Of a stretch of DNA of 64,000 nucleotides, positions 44,771-53,681 are shown piece after piece (position 1 is the first letter of the stretch; every line of letters starts with the position of its first letter). The DNA is taken from positions 930,001 through 994,000 of the forward strand of contig NZ_CP027482.1 of the NCBI RefSeq assembly GCF_003443875.1, given 5' to 3'. Origin of the DNA: Aeromicrobium sp. A1-2 (lineage in GTDB: Bacteria > Actinomycetota > Actinomycetes > Propionibacteriales > Nocardioidaceae). The notes under the pieces were generated by a model that did no database searches, was not told the DNA's origin, and saw only the letters and a list, made by a program, of their open reading frames with translations. The translations under genes were made by a program, and so were the position numbers.

Positions 44771-45841
44771 ATGAGCCTCTCGGTGGACACTTCAGTCGGT
44801 AGACCGCGCCTTGCCGTCATTTTTGGCGGCCGTTCCAGTGAGCATGGCGTCTCGTGCCTCACTGCTCGCGAGGTGATCGCGGCGATCGACGGCGAACGGT
44901 ACGACATCCGGCCGATCGGGATCACTCGTGACGGGCGCTGGGTCGAGGAGACCGCCGAGTGGCCTGATCTCCTGGCCGGCCAGCTCCCGGAGGTGCGCGC
45001 CGACCGTCCGGCGTTCCGGTGGGAGGAGCTCGGAGACTTCGACGCGGTGTTCCCCCTCCTGCACGGTCCGTGGGGCGAGGACGGCACGATCCAGGGCCTG
45101 CTCGAGATGGCCGACGTGCGGTACGTCGGCGCCGGGGTGCTGTCCAGCGCTGTCAGCATGGACAAGCCGTTCACCAAGACGGTGTTCTCCGCGGCCGGCC
45201 TGCCCCAGATCCCGTACGTCACGGTGCTGCCATGGCAGTGGAAGCGCGAGCGCGACCGGGTCGAGGCGCGGATCCGCGCCCTGGGGCTGCCGATCTTCGT
45301 CAAGCCCGCACGCGCCGGGTCCAGCTCGGGCGTCACGATGGTCGAGACGTGGAGCGAGCTCGACGTCGCGATCGGCAAGGCCCGGGAGTTCGACCCCAAG
45401 GTCATCGTCGAGGCCGCAGCTCTGGGCAAACGCGAGCTCGAGTGCGCCGTGATGCAGCAGCCCGACGGCAAACCCGTCGCGAGCGTCGTCGGCGAGATCA
45501 CGGTCGCCGCGGAGTCGAGCCACGAGTTCTACGACTTCGAGGCGAAGTACCTCGACGGCACGAGTCTCAACGTCGTGCCCGCCGACATCTCCGAGACGCT
45601 GCGCGAACGTATTCGCACGTACGCGGTGCAGGCCTTCGAGGCGGTCGGTTGCGAGGGCCTGGCGCGCGTGGACTTCTTCTCGACCGACGACGGGTTGGTC
45701 ATCAACGAGATCAACACGATGCCCGGCTTCACGCCGTACTCGATGTTCCCCGTGCTGTGGGAGGCCAGCGGTGTCTCCTACCCCGAGCTGGTGGACCGGC
45801 TGATCCAGCTCGCGCTGCACCGCGACAAAGGTCTTCGCTAG
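44771..45841 (+). CDS. ddl: D-alanine--D-alanine ligase
   Basis: ATP-grasp enzyme of 356 aa that makes the D-Ala-D-Ala dipeptide of peptidoglycan. The N-terminal VIFGGRSSEHGVSCLTA, the ATP-binding VKPARAGSSSGVTMV and the C-terminal NEINTMPGFTPYSMFP motifs are all present. The latter holds the Mg ligands and the substrate serine region. Length is normal. The gpsA-ddl-thiL order is usual in actinobacteria, here with a PLP-enzyme gene inserted on the other strand. It ends one base before the convergent DUF3515 gene. Confidence 0.96.
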   Translation: MSLSVDTSVGRPRLAVIFGGRSSEHGVSCLTAREVIAAIDGERYDIRPIGITRDGRWVEETAEWPDLLAGQLPEVRADRPAFRWEELGDFDAVFPLLHGPWGEDGTIQGLLEMADVRYVGAGVLSSAVSMDKPFTKTVFSAAGLPQIPYVTVLPWQWKRERDRVEARIRALGLPIFVKPARAGSSSGVTMVETWSELDVAIGKAREFDPKVIVEAAALGKRELECAVMQQPDGKPVASVVGEITVAAESSHEFYDFEAKYLDGTSLNVVPADISETLRERIRTYAVQAFEAVGCEGLARVDFFSTDDGLVINEINTMPGFTPYSMFPVLWEASGVSYPELVDRLIQLALHRDKGLR

Positions 45842-45842
45842 G

Positions 45843-46292
45843 TCACACGCAGGGCTGGACGACGGGATCGTGCCGTGCGACGAAGTCTGCGAGGTCGGCC
45901 AGGGCATCGGCCTCGGGGTCGTAGTCGTGCGGCACCTCGACGCTGACGAAGTACTCCCGGCCGATCGTGGTGAACAGGTAGCCGTCAGCGGTCGACTCCG
46001 TGAACCAACCGACGTCGTTGATCATGTCGCAGCGAGCGGCCGGCCCGAGCTCGCGCGGCTTCTCGACACCGCACCTCAGGATGATCGCGGGATCGCCCCA
46101 TGCCGCAGCGTTGCCGTCACGGACGAGTCGGTTCTTCTGTCCGGCCACGGTCAGCGGGTGATCGGCCACCAGGGCCTTGCAGTTGACCGAGGTGCCGCTC
46201 TCGGTCGGGTAGTCGTCGACCGACAGTGTCGATCCGCAGGACGCGAGCAGCATCGAGCCCAGCAGGGCTGCTGCCAGGGGTGCGCGCTTCAC
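45843..46292 (-). CDS. DUF3515 family lipoprotein
   Basis: Lipoprotein of 149 aa. The signal peptide MKRAPLAAALLGSMLLASCG ends in the lipobox LASC, with Cys19 as anchor. The mature part has the DUF3515 motifs CKALVADHP and VSVEVPHDYDPE plus four cysteines that may pair. Function is unknown. It lies outside the cytoplasmic membrane. The GTG start follows the Lrp gene by three bases, so the two share an operon. DUF3515 next to ddl and thiL is a conserved actinobacterial arrangement. Confidence 0.88.
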   Translation of the reverse strand: MKRAPLAAALLGSMLLASCGSTLSVDDYPTESGTSVNCKALVADHPLTVAGQKNRLVRDGNAAAWGDPAIILRCGVEKPRELGPAARCDMINDVGWFTESTADGYLFTTIGREYFVSVEVPHDYDPEADALADLADFVARHDPVVQPCV

Positions 46293-46295
46293 GCC

Positions 46296-46532
46296 TCAGA
46301 TACGGACGATGGGGCAGGTCAGCGTGCGGGTGATACCGGGAACGTTCTGGATCTGGGTCACGACCAGCGCGCCCAGCTCGTCGACGCTGGGGCCCTCGGC
46401 CCGCACGATGACGTCGTAGGGACCAGTGACGTCCTCAGCGAGCGTGACGCCCGCGATGGCCGCGATGGCCGTGGCGACGTCGGCGGCCTTGCCGACCTCG
46501 GTCTGGACGAGGATGTATGCCTGCACAGCCAT
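46296..46532 (-). CDS. Lrp/AsnC ligand-binding (RAM) domain protein
   Basis: Stand-alone RAM domain of 78 aa: AYILVQTEVGKAADVATAIA, GVTLAEDVTGPYDVIVRAEG and a final VPGITRTLTCPIV. There is no DNA-binding helix-turn-helix, so it cannot act as an ordinary Lrp regulator. Such proteins assemble as small-molecule-binding oligomers. AAAGGGG precedes the ATG at 46532. It is the first gene of the unit with DUF3515 and diverges from thiL across 85 bp. Confidence 0.88.
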   Translation of the reverse strand: MAVQAYILVQTEVGKAADVATAIAAIAGVTLAEDVTGPYDVIVRAEGPSVDELGALVVTQIQNVPGITRTLTCPIVRI

Positions 46533-46605
46533 CGAGAACCCCTTTGTTTGACCGGACTGTGCCACGCTACCTGATGCGGATGACCGGGTGGTCCGGTGGC
46601 TGCGA

Positions 46606-46611
46606 CACAAT
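46606..46611 (+). promoter_or_regulatory. -10-like element for thiL
   Basis: CACAAT ends 6 nt before the ATG at 46618. Confidence 0.4.
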
Positions 46612-46617
46612 GCCTTC

Positions 46618-47574
46618 ATGGCGACCACAGCGGGGGACGAGCCCACGATCGGCGATGTCGGAGAGTTCGGACTGATCGACCAGGTCCGCGCCCAGATCGG
46701 CGACAACCGCTACGTTCTGCTCGGCTCGGGGGACGATGCGGCCCACATCTCGACCAATGACGGGTCGTACATCGTGTCGACCGATCTGCTGATCGAGGGC
46801 CGCCACTTTCGCCGCGACTGGTCCTCCGCGCACGACATCGGGCGCAAGGCCGCGGCATGCAACCTGTCGGACCTCAACGCGATGGGTGGGGTCGCGACAG
46901 CCCTGACCCTGGGGTTCGGCGCTCCGGCCGACCTGCCGGTGTCGTGGGTCCTGGAGATGGTCCGCGGCTTCGAGGAGGAGTGCGCCAACGTCGGCGCCCA
47001 CATCGTCGGCGGTGATGTCACGGCCTCGGACAAGATCGTCCTGGCCGTCACCGCGATGGGTGATGTCGCGCGGCCCGTGCTGCGGTCTGGTGCACTCCCG
47101 GGTGATGTGGTCGCGTACGCCGGGACGCTCGGACTCGCGGGTGCTGGCTACGCGACGCTGAGCAGGGGGTTCCGTTCGCCGAAGGCCGCGGTCGAGGCGC
47201 ATCGCGTGCCACACCCGCCGTACGCCGCCGGCCCGCAGGCAGCGGCGGCCGGCGCGACCGCGATGACCGATGTCAGCGACGGGCTGCTCGCGGACCTGGC
47301 GCACGTCGCCGATGCCAGCGGCGTGTCGATCGACCTCGAGTCTGCGGCCTTCGACATCCCGACTCCGGTGGCGACGGTCAGTGAGGCGCTCGGCGCCGAC
47401 GCGCTCTCATTCATGCTGACCGGTGGCGACGACTACGCCCTCGTCGCGACCTTCAGTTCGCAGGGACCCCTGCCGAGCGGGTGGACCCGGATCGGCACGG
47501 TGGCGGATGGTCGCGGCGTGACGGTGGACGGATCGACGTTCGACGGCCCGACCGGGCACCAGCACTTCCGCTAG
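46618..47574 (+). CDS. thiL: Thiamine-monophosphate kinase
   Basis: ThiL (318 aa) phosphorylates thiamine monophosphate to thiamine diphosphate. Motifs of the AIR-synthase-like fold are present: LLGSGDDAAHI, VSTDLLIEGRHFRRDW, NLSDLNAMGG (metal site) and TDVSDGLLADLAH. Length is typical. The ATG at 46618 is preferred over an in-frame GTG at 46588 because the CACAAT hexamer lies 6 nt before it. The convergent acetyltransferase gene ends 11 bp after it. Confidence 0.95.
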   Translation: MATTAGDEPTIGDVGEFGLIDQVRAQIGDNRYVLLGSGDDAAHISTNDGSYIVSTDLLIEGRHFRRDWSSAHDIGRKAAACNLSDLNAMGGVATALTLGFGAPADLPVSWVLEMVRGFEEECANVGAHIVGGDVTASDKIVLAVTAMGDVARPVLRSGALPGDVVAYAGTLGLAGAGYATLSRGFRSPKAAVEAHRVPHPPYAAGPQAAAAGATAMTDVSDGLLADLAHVADASGVSIDLESAAFDIPTPVATVSEALGADALSFMLTGGDDYALVATFSSQGPLPSGWTRIGTVADGRGVTVDGSTFDGPTGHQHFR

Positions 47575-47584
47575 GGCCGGGATC

Positions 47585-48106
47585 TCAGACCCAGTACCTC
47601 CGCTTGGGGATGTCGGCCAGGCCCGGAACAACCGACTCGAGGACGCCGCCGTTGGCCTGGATGACCTTGGCTGAGGCGACGTTGTCGTCGTCGCACGTCA
47701 CGAGGATGTGCTCGACACCGCGGTCCCGGAGGATCAGGACGGCCTGCCGAAGGATCTCGGTCGCGTAGCCCCGACCACGGAACTGTGGACGGACGGCATA
47801 GCCGACGTGCCCGCCGAGGGTGCTCAGGAAGTCGTTGAGCTCGTAGCGGATGGAGCACCGTCCGACGACGACACCATCGACGTCGGCAACCAGGTCGGCG
47901 TTGGCGACGAAGTCCGCCGGCAGCCCCAGGCCGTCCTCCCAGCCGTGCACGAGATCGACGTAGGCCGGCCAGCCGATGTCGGGATGAAGTCGGTACGACC
48001 ACGAGCGGCGCTCTGCCTCGAACTCGGCGACAGCCGCCGTGATGTCGGGCTCGTCGGTGAGTGCGAGCCGGCGCAGGATGAGCCGGCCCGGCGGTGATGT
48101 CACCAT
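47585..48106 (-). CDS. GNAT family N-acetyltransferase (RimJ/RimL type)
   Basis: Acetyl-CoA-dependent transferase of 173 aa. The CoA-binding loop is YAVRPQFRGRGYATEILRQA (R-x-x-G-x-A-like) near residues 102-121, followed by the N-A-S-x-x-V-like CDDDNVASAKVIQANGG. The substrate could be a ribosomal-protein N-terminus or a small amine and cannot be told. The ATG at 48106 lies 7 nt after a minus-strand TAGCCT. Confidence 0.85.
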   Translation of the reverse strand: MVTSPPGRLILRRLALTDEPDITAAVAEFEAERRSWSYRLHPDIGWPAYVDLVHGWEDGLGLPADFVANADLVADVDGVVVGRCSIRYELNDFLSTLGGHVGYAVRPQFRGRGYATEILRQAVLILRDRGVEHILVTCDDDNVASAKVIQANGGVLESVVPGLADIPKRRYWV

Positions 48107-48113
48107 GACTCGA

Positions 48114-48119
48114 AGGCTA
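48114..48119 (-). promoter_or_regulatory. -10 element for the GNAT gene at 47585
   Basis: TAGCCT on the minus strand, 7 nt before the ATG. Confidence 0.5.
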
Positions 48120-48142
48120 GTGGCATCGCCGCCGGCTCGTGC

Positions 48143-49558
48143 TCAGCGGATCGTCGCGAACGGCTGCGCCGCCTCGAGCTCGTACGCGATCTCCAGAAGC
48201 GTCTGCTCGTCACCGTGATCGGCCGAGAAGTGCACGCCGATCGGCATGTCGGCCGATGACCGGCCCAGCGGCAGTGAGATGGCCGGGCCGCCTGAGGCGT
48301 TGTTGAGCGGGGTGAACGCGGCGTACTGGATCAGCCGGTCGAACATGACGGGGAAGTCGACGGCGGGGGACAGGTAGCCGAGCTCGGGCGTCGCGAAGCC
48401 CAGCGTCGGGGACATGATCAGGTCGACGTCGGCGAATGCGGCGCGATAGCGCTGCTCCGAACGCTTGAGGCCCCGGATCGCCCCGGGTGTCCGCCATGCC
48501 TGCCGGATGAACTTGCGGGCCAGTCCTCGGGTCAGCGGGTCCGTCAGGGTCTTGTCGAAGTCCGGACCCATGACCTTCTTGCCGAAGTGCTGGGTCGAGA
48601 ACGCCAGAAGTCCCCAGTAGTGCTTGAAGTCCGCCATGAACGCCTGGTCGACCGGCAGCTCGACCTCGACGACCTCGTGGCCCAGCCCGCCGAGCAGATC
48701 GGACGTGGCGAGCACGGCCTTGCGGCTGTCTTCGTCGGTCGGGACCCCGGTGACGGAGTCGACGATCAGCCCGATGCGCAGACGGCGGTCCGACGGGCCC
48801 TCCACCAGCCCAAGGGGTCGCAGGCCAGCGGCCGGCAGGTACGCCTGGGTCGCCGCGAGGAAGTGCGCCGTGTCGCGAACCGTCCGAGTCACGACGCCGT
48901 TGGAGACGATGTCGACCGGCAGCTTGGCGGCCTCGACGGCCGGCACGACCCGGTCGCGGGTGGGCTTGAGCCCCACGAGTCCGCAGGCGGCGGCCGGGAT
49001 GCGGATCGAGCCGCCCCCGTCGTTGGCATGCGCGATGGGCACGACTCCCGCCGCGACCAGCGCTGCGGAGCCGCCTGAGGACGCGCCGGCGGAGTATCCC
49101 GTGTTCCACGGGTTGCGGGTCGGGGGGAGAGTCTCGTACTCGGTCGTGGCGTTGAAGCCGAACTCCGGCATCGTCGACTTGCCCAGCACCGTCAGGCCGG
49201 CCGACAGGAATTGATCCGTGAACGGCGCGTTCGCGACGGCGGGCCGGGAGTTGACCGCGAGCGATCCCTGGTCCGTCGGTAGGCCCGCGACGTCGGTGTT
49301 GTCCTTGACGAACGTTGGTACGCCCGAGAAGGCACCCGTCGCAGGCCGATCGGCAGCGCTGCGGGCGCGGTCGAAATCAGGGTGCTGGATCGCGTTGAGC
49401 GCAGGGTTGACGCGCTCGGCACGGGCTATCGCAGCCTCGGTGGCTTCGCGCGCACTGATCTCGCCCGCGGCAATGGCAACGGCGACCCCGACAGCGTCGA
49501 GGTCGCCGAGTGCATCATCGCCAAAGGCATGGACACGGGTGGTCATCTCGTTGTTCAC
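48143..49558 (-). CDS. Amidase (amidase signature family)
   Basis: Ser-Ser-Lys amidase of 471 aa. The catalytic Lys lies in SGVPTFVKDNTDVAG near residue 87, and the serine pair in YSAGASSGGSAALVAAG with the downstream DGGGSIRIPAA. Substrate amides vary widely in this family (aliphatic amides, peptide amides, lactam derivatives). It is cytosolic, as there is no signal peptide. GTG 49558 is chosen because TAGAGT ends exactly 6 nt before it; the ATG at 49546 is an alternative. It lies downstream of rpmB but is separated by a hairpin. Confidence 0.88.
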   Translation of the reverse strand: MNNEMTTRVHAFGDDALGDLDAVGVAVAIAAGEISAREATEAAIARAERVNPALNAIQHPDFDRARSAADRPATGAFSGVPTFVKDNTDVAGLPTDQGSLAVNSRPAVANAPFTDQFLSAGLTVLGKSTMPEFGFNATTEYETLPPTRNPWNTGYSAGASSGGSAALVAAGVVPIAHANDGGGSIRIPAAACGLVGLKPTRDRVVPAVEAAKLPVDIVSNGVVTRTVRDTAHFLAATQAYLPAAGLRPLGLVEGPSDRRLRIGLIVDSVTGVPTDEDSRKAVLATSDLLGGLGHEVVEVELPVDQAFMADFKHYWGLLAFSTQHFGKKVMGPDFDKTLTDPLTRGLARKFIRQAWRTPGAIRGLKRSEQRYRAAFADVDLIMSPTLGFATPELGYLSPAVDFPVMFDRLIQYAAFTPLNNASGGPAISLPLGRSSADMPIGVHFSADHGDEQTLLEIAYELEAAQPFATIR

Positions 49559-49564
49559 GAGATG

Positions 49565-49570
49565 ACTCTA
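49565..49570 (-). promoter_or_regulatory. -10 element for the amidase gene
   Basis: TAGAGT on the minus strand, 6 nt before the GTG; supports that start. Confidence 0.5.
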
Positions 49571-49577
49571 GGGTCAA

Positions 49578-49598
49578 TTCGCTGGTTGGACCAGCGAA
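49578..49598 (-). terminator. Hairpin after rpmB
   Basis: A perfect 9-bp stem with a 3-nt loop (arms 49578-49586 and 49590-49598) lies 4 bp after the rpmB stop on the minus strand. The T-run is short (AATT), so termination may be partial. Confidence 0.55.
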
Positions 49599-49602
49599 AC
49601 GA

Positions 49603-49788
49603 CTAACGTGAGACTTTGCCGGCCTTGAGGCAGCCGGTGCACACGTTGACCCGCTGGGGGGTCCCGTTGATCACAGCGCGAACGCGCTGGATGTTGGGAT
49701 CGAACCGACGCTTCGTGCGTCGGTGCGAGTGGGAAACGTTGTGGCCGAAGCCGGGTCCCTTGGCGCACACATCACAGACCGCAGCCAC
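49603..49788 (-). CDS. rpmB: 50S ribosomal protein L28
   Basis: L28 (61 aa) of the large ribosomal subunit. It has the conserved N-terminus [28 protein letters not shown] and a second pair CTGC, making the four-cysteine, zinc-binding (C+) form. It is basic and of typical length. The arrangement divergent from the DAK2-recG-rsmD-coaD run is standard in actinobacteria. Because it has intact zinc ligands, it is expected to be the zinc-replete paralogue if a second copy exists elsewhere. Confidence 0.96.
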   Translation of the reverse strand: MAAVCDVCAKGPGFGHNVSHSHRRTKRRFDPNIQRVRAVINGTPQRVNVCTGCLKAGKVSR

Positions 49789-49938
49789 GGCGAACTCCTG
49801 AACATTGAGACTTCACGAACAAATGGGGGTGCCCTCGTGACCCGATGGGTCCAGATGACAACTGCTCAAGAATAGCGGACGAACCGACGCAGACGCGAAT
49901 CAGCCCGACTGGTCACCTGTGGGGGAGGTTCGGACCGA

Positions 49939-49944
49939 TAGCCT
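49939..49944 (+). promoter_or_regulatory. -10 element for the DAK2 gene
   Basis: TAGCCT ends 6 nt before the ATG at 49951; no Shine-Dalgarno site. Confidence 0.5.
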
Positions 49945-49950
49945 CCCCCC

Positions 49951-51540
49951 ATGGGCCTCACCCTCAACTCCACGGCATTCCGGGCGTGGACCCAGCTGTG
50001 TGCTGGCGCTCTCGCCTCGGCACGCGCCGAGATCGACGCTCTCAACGTCTTCCCGGTCCCCGACAGCGACACCGGCACCAACGCCTACCTGACCTTCGTC
50101 TCCGGCGCCGATGCCGTCGCCGCGACTGGTGCCGACGAGCCGATGTCCGCCGTGGTCAAGGCGTACGTCGACGGGTTGCTGACCGGCGCCAAGGGCAACA
50201 CCGGGGTGATCCTCTCGCAGCTCGTGCGGGCGTGCTTCAAGGATCTTGACCTCGAAGGTGGCGAGATCACCGCCGCCGACGTCGCCCGTTCGTTCGCGGC
50301 CGCCTCCGACGCCGCGTGGGCGGCCGTCGGCGCGCCCGTCGAGGGCACGATCCTGTCGGTAGCGAAGGCTGCTGCGCACGGTGCCACGGAGTCAGCCGAG
50401 GCCGGGGTCGACGGACGCACAGTCTTCGGCAAGGCCGCCCGTGCTGCCCGCGAGGCATTGGCCCGCACCCCGCAGCAGATGCCCCTGCTGGCTCGTGCCG
50501 GGGTCGTGGACGCCGGCGGGCGGGCCCTGGTCGTCGTCCTCGACGCCACCGAGCAGGCGCTGACCGGTCGGGTGCCCGAGCGGGCGAGCAGCCATGTCCC
50601 CGTGCCGATCGTGGTTGCCGGCGACGACCTCAGCGCGGACGGTCCGTCCTACGAAGTCATGTACCTCCTCGAGGCCGACGACGATCGCATCGCCGAGCTG
50701 CGCGCCGCCCTGATGCCACTGGGTGACTCCCTTGTCGTCGTGGGAGGAGAGAGGCTCTGGAACGTCCATGTCCACGTCGACGACGTCGGCGCGGCGATCG
50801 AGGCCGGCATCGGCGTCGGACGGCCCTACCGGATCGCGGTGACCCACTTCGCCGATCAGATCGCTCGGGCCCCGCGTTCGGGTCGCGTCGTGATCTCCGC
50901 AACGACCGGAGTCGGCCTCACGGCGCTGTGCCGGGAGGCGGGCGCACAGACCCTGGAGTTCACCCGCGAGCATCCGCTGACGATCGCCGAGATGAGCGCC
51001 TCGCTGCGTGAGGCGGGCGCTGACGAGGTCATCGTGCTGCCCAACAATCAGCGCTACGTCCGGCAGTTCGAGGCCGCCGCCCAGGCCGCCCGCCAGGACG
51101 GTGTGCGGGTCGCGGTCATCCCCACCTACGCGCAGGTCCAGGGGCTCGCGGCGCTCGCGGTGCACGATCCGGGCCTGGCCTTCGACGAGGTCGTCGTGGC
51201 GATGTCGAGCGCCGCTGCGCACACCCAGCACGGTGCGGTGACGGTCGCGACCGAGCCGGGCATGACGATGGTCGGGCCGTGCGAGGTCGGTGACGTCCTG
51301 GGCGTCGTGGCCGGTGACTTCGCGGTCGTGGGCCAGGACGTTCTCGCGGTCGCGTACGACGTCATCGACCGCATCCTGTCCCCGGCCGGTGAGATGCTGA
51401 CCGTCGTGGTGGGTGAGGGCGTGGAGGGCGGCATCGAGGAGTCGATCTCGGCCCACCTCCGTACGCTGCGCCCCGACGTCGACCTCGTGGTCTACGACGG
51501 GGGCCAGGAGAACTATCCGCTGTTCATCGCGGTCGAGTGA
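49951..51540 (+). CDS. DAK2 domain protein (FakA/YloV-like)
   Basis: Protein of 529 aa with an N-terminal DAK2 domain, the ATP-binding half of dihydroxyacetone and fatty-acid kinases. The nucleotide/Mg segment is IDALNVFPVPDSDTGTNAYLT near residues 30-50, followed by TGAKGNTGVILSQLVRA. The C-terminal part is the FakA middle and C-terminal domains (VVVGGERLWNVHVHVDD). In Firmicutes FakA phosphorylates fatty acids bound to FakB. In actinobacteria the partner is unknown. It ends one base into recG. No Shine-Dalgarno site, so probably leaderless. Confidence 0.88.
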   Translation: MGLTLNSTAFRAWTQLCAGALASARAEIDALNVFPVPDSDTGTNAYLTFVSGADAVAATGADEPMSAVVKAYVDGLLTGAKGNTGVILSQLVRACFKDLDLEGGEITAADVARSFAAASDAAWAAVGAPVEGTILSVAKAAAHGATESAEAGVDGRTVFGKAARAAREALARTPQQMPLLARAGVVDAGGRALVVVLDATEQALTGRVPERASSHVPVPIVVAGDDLSADGPSYEVMYLLEADDDRIAELRAALMPLGDSLVVVGGERLWNVHVHVDDVGAAIEAGIGVGRPYRIAVTHFADQIARAPRSGRVVISATTGVGLTALCREAGAQTLEFTREHPLTIAEMSASLREAGADEVIVLPNNQRYVRQFEAAAQAARQDGVRVAVIPTYAQVQGLAALAVHDPGLAFDEVVVAMSSAAAHTQHGAVTVATEPGMTMVGPCEVGDVLGVVAGDFAVVGQDVLAVAYDVIDRILSPAGEMLTVVVGEGVEGGIEESISAHLRTLRPDVDLVVYDGGQENYPLFIAVE

Positions 51541-53681
51541 TGGTCGACCTGTCGACCAAGCTCGTCAACGTCCTGGGGGACAAGACGACCAAGCCGCTCA
51601 CCAAGGCGTTCGACATGCTGGTCGTGGAAGACCTGTTGCGCCACTACCCGCGCCGTTACGCCGAGCTCGGCAAGCTGACCGACCTGTCGGGTCTTGAGGT
51701 CGGTCAGCACGTCACGATCATGGCGCGGGTCGCGTCGGTCAAGAACTACTCGTTCGGCCCGGGCGGCCGCCGCACCCGCACCGAGGTCGTCGTGACGGAC
51801 GGCACGGGTCAGCTGACCCTGACGTTCTTCCAGCAGGCCTGGCGACTCAAGTCGATGGAGGAGGGCTCGCTTGGCCTTGCGGCGGGTGTCGTGAGCGAGT
51901 TCAACCGCAAGTTGCAGCTGACCCACCCCGACTGGGAGCCGCTCACCGAGGCTGACGATCCGACCGAGAGCTCGCGGCTCAGTCGCGGCATCATCCCGCT
52001 CTATCGCGCAACCGCCAAGATGCCCTCGTGGAAGATCGAGCAGTGCATCGGGATGTGCCTGGACGCGATCGGGCCGCTCGATGATCCGCTGCCCGGCCAG
52101 GTGCGCACGGAGCGTGGGTTCTTCGACCTGAGCGGCTCGTTCGAGGCGATCCACCGTCCGCGCAACACCGCCGACTGGCAGGGCGCGCGCGACCGTTTCC
52201 GGTTCGAGGAGGCGTTCGTGGTGCAGACGATCTTCGCGCAGCGCCGCCGACAACTGGAGCATGAACGGGCCGCATCGCGACCCGTCGTCACGGGTGGGAT
52301 CCGCGAGCGGTTCGAGGCCCAGCTGCCGTTCGAGCTGACGGCGGGTCAGCAGGAGGTCGTCGCCGAGGTATCCGCAGACCTCGGACGTACCCACCCGATG
52401 CACCGTCTGCTGCAGGGCGAGGTCGGCTCCGGCAAGACCATCGTGGCGCTGATCGCGATGCTGCAGGTCGTAGATGCGGGCGCCCAGGCGGCGCTCCTCG
52501 CACCGACCGAGGTCCTGGCGTCCCAGCACTTCCGCGGCATCACCGCGATGCTGGGCGACCTCGCCAAGGGCGGCATGATCGGTGGCGCCGACGGTGCCAC
52601 CCGGGTGCGCCTGCTGACCGGCTCGCAGGGCGCCAAGGCGCGCAAGGAGTCGCTCCTGGACGCAGCCTCGGGCGAGGCCGGGATCGTGATCGGCACACAT
52701 GCACTGATCCAGGACCACGTGCAGTTCGCCGAGCTCGGCCTCCTGGTCGTGGACGAGCAGCACCGGTTCGGTGTCGAGCAGCGGGCGGCCCTGGTCGACC
52801 GGGCCGAGGTCACGCCGCACGTGCTGGTCATGACCGCGACGCCGATCCCACGCACCATCGCGATGTCGGTGTTCGGCGATCTCGAGGTGTCGACCCTGCG
52901 TGAGCTGCCGGCCGGTCGGCAACCGATCCAGACGACCGTCGTCCCGTACGCCGAGCGCCCCGCGTGGCTCGAGCGTGGGTGGCAACGAGTGCGCGAGGAG
53001 GTCGCCAAGGGCCGCCAGGCGTACGTCGTGGTGTCCCGCATCGGTGACAGCGACGATGGCGAGGAGAAGGACACCCGGTCCCTGGTCGAGCTGCACGAGG
53101 AGCTCGCGGGCGGCGTGCTGCACGGCCTCCGCCTCGGTAGCCTGCACGGACGCATGTCTGCCGACGACAAGGACGCCACGATGAACGCGTTCGCGCGCGG
53201 CGACGTTGATGTCCTGGTCGCGACCACCGTGGTCGAGGTCGGCGTCGACGTACCGAACGCGACAGTCATGGTCATCATGGACGCCGACCGCTTCGGCATG
53301 TCACAGCTGCACCAGCTGCGCGGTCGCGTGGGTCGCGGCTCCGAGGCCGGTCTCTGTCTGCTCGTCACGACGTCCGGGGACGACTCGCCCGCCCGCGAGC
53401 GGCTCGACGCGGTCGCCTCGACCTCGGACGGGTTCGAGCTGTCCCGGCTCGACGTCGAGCTGCGTCGCGAGGGCGACGTGCTGGGCGCCCGGCAGTCCGG
53501 CATCCGGTCAAGCCTCCGGCTGCTGTCGGTCGTCAAGGATGGCGAGATCATCGACGACGCGCGCCGCATCGCCGACTCCGTCGTGGAGGCCGATCCCGGT
53601 CTGGCGGCCCACCCGGCCCTGGCCGCCGCGGTGCACGACCTCGAGCATTCCGAGCGAGCCGACTACCTGGAGCGCACATGA
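51540..53681 (+). CDS. recG: ATP-dependent DNA helicase RecG
   Basis: RecG (713 aa) remodels stalled forks and branched DNA. The N-terminal wedge/OB domain (residues ~60-150) is followed by the helicase core: Walker A LLQGEVGSGKTIVAL near 296, DEQH box VVDEQHRFGVEQR near 405, and motif VI HQLRGRVGRGSEAG. ATG 51540 and GTG 51537 are both possible starts, overlapping the preceding stop. Its stop overlaps rsmD as ATGA, so the DAK2-recG-rsmD-coaD genes form one coupled transcript. Confidence 0.95.
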   Translation: MVDLSTKLVNVLGDKTTKPLTKAFDMLVVEDLLRHYPRRYAELGKLTDLSGLEVGQHVTIMARVASVKNYSFGPGGRRTRTEVVVTDGTGQLTLTFFQQAWRLKSMEEGSLGLAAGVVSEFNRKLQLTHPDWEPLTEADDPTESSRLSRGIIPLYRATAKMPSWKIEQCIGMCLDAIGPLDDPLPGQVRTERGFFDLSGSFEAIHRPRNTADWQGARDRFRFEEAFVVQTIFAQRRRQLEHERAASRPVVTGGIRERFEAQLPFELTAGQQEVVAEVSADLGRTHPMHRLLQGEVGSGKTIVALIAMLQVVDAGAQAALLAPTEVLASQHFRGITAMLGDLAKGGMIGGADGATRVRLLTGSQGAKARKESLLDAASGEAGIVIGTHALIQDHVQFAELGLLVVDEQHRFGVEQRAALVDRAEVTPHVLVMTATPIPRTIAMSVFGDLEVSTLRELPAGRQPIQTTVVPYAERPAWLERGWQRVREEVAKGRQAYVVVSRIGDSDDGEEKDTRSLVELHEELAGGVLHGLRLGSLHGRMSADDKDATMNAFARGDVDVLVATTVVEVGVDVPNATVMVIMDADRFGMSQLHQLRGRVGRGSEAGLCLLVTTSGDDSPARERLDAVASTSDGFELSRLDVELRREGDVLGARQSGIRSSLRLLSVVKDGEIIDDARRIADSVVEADPGLAAHPALAAAVHDLEHSERADYLERT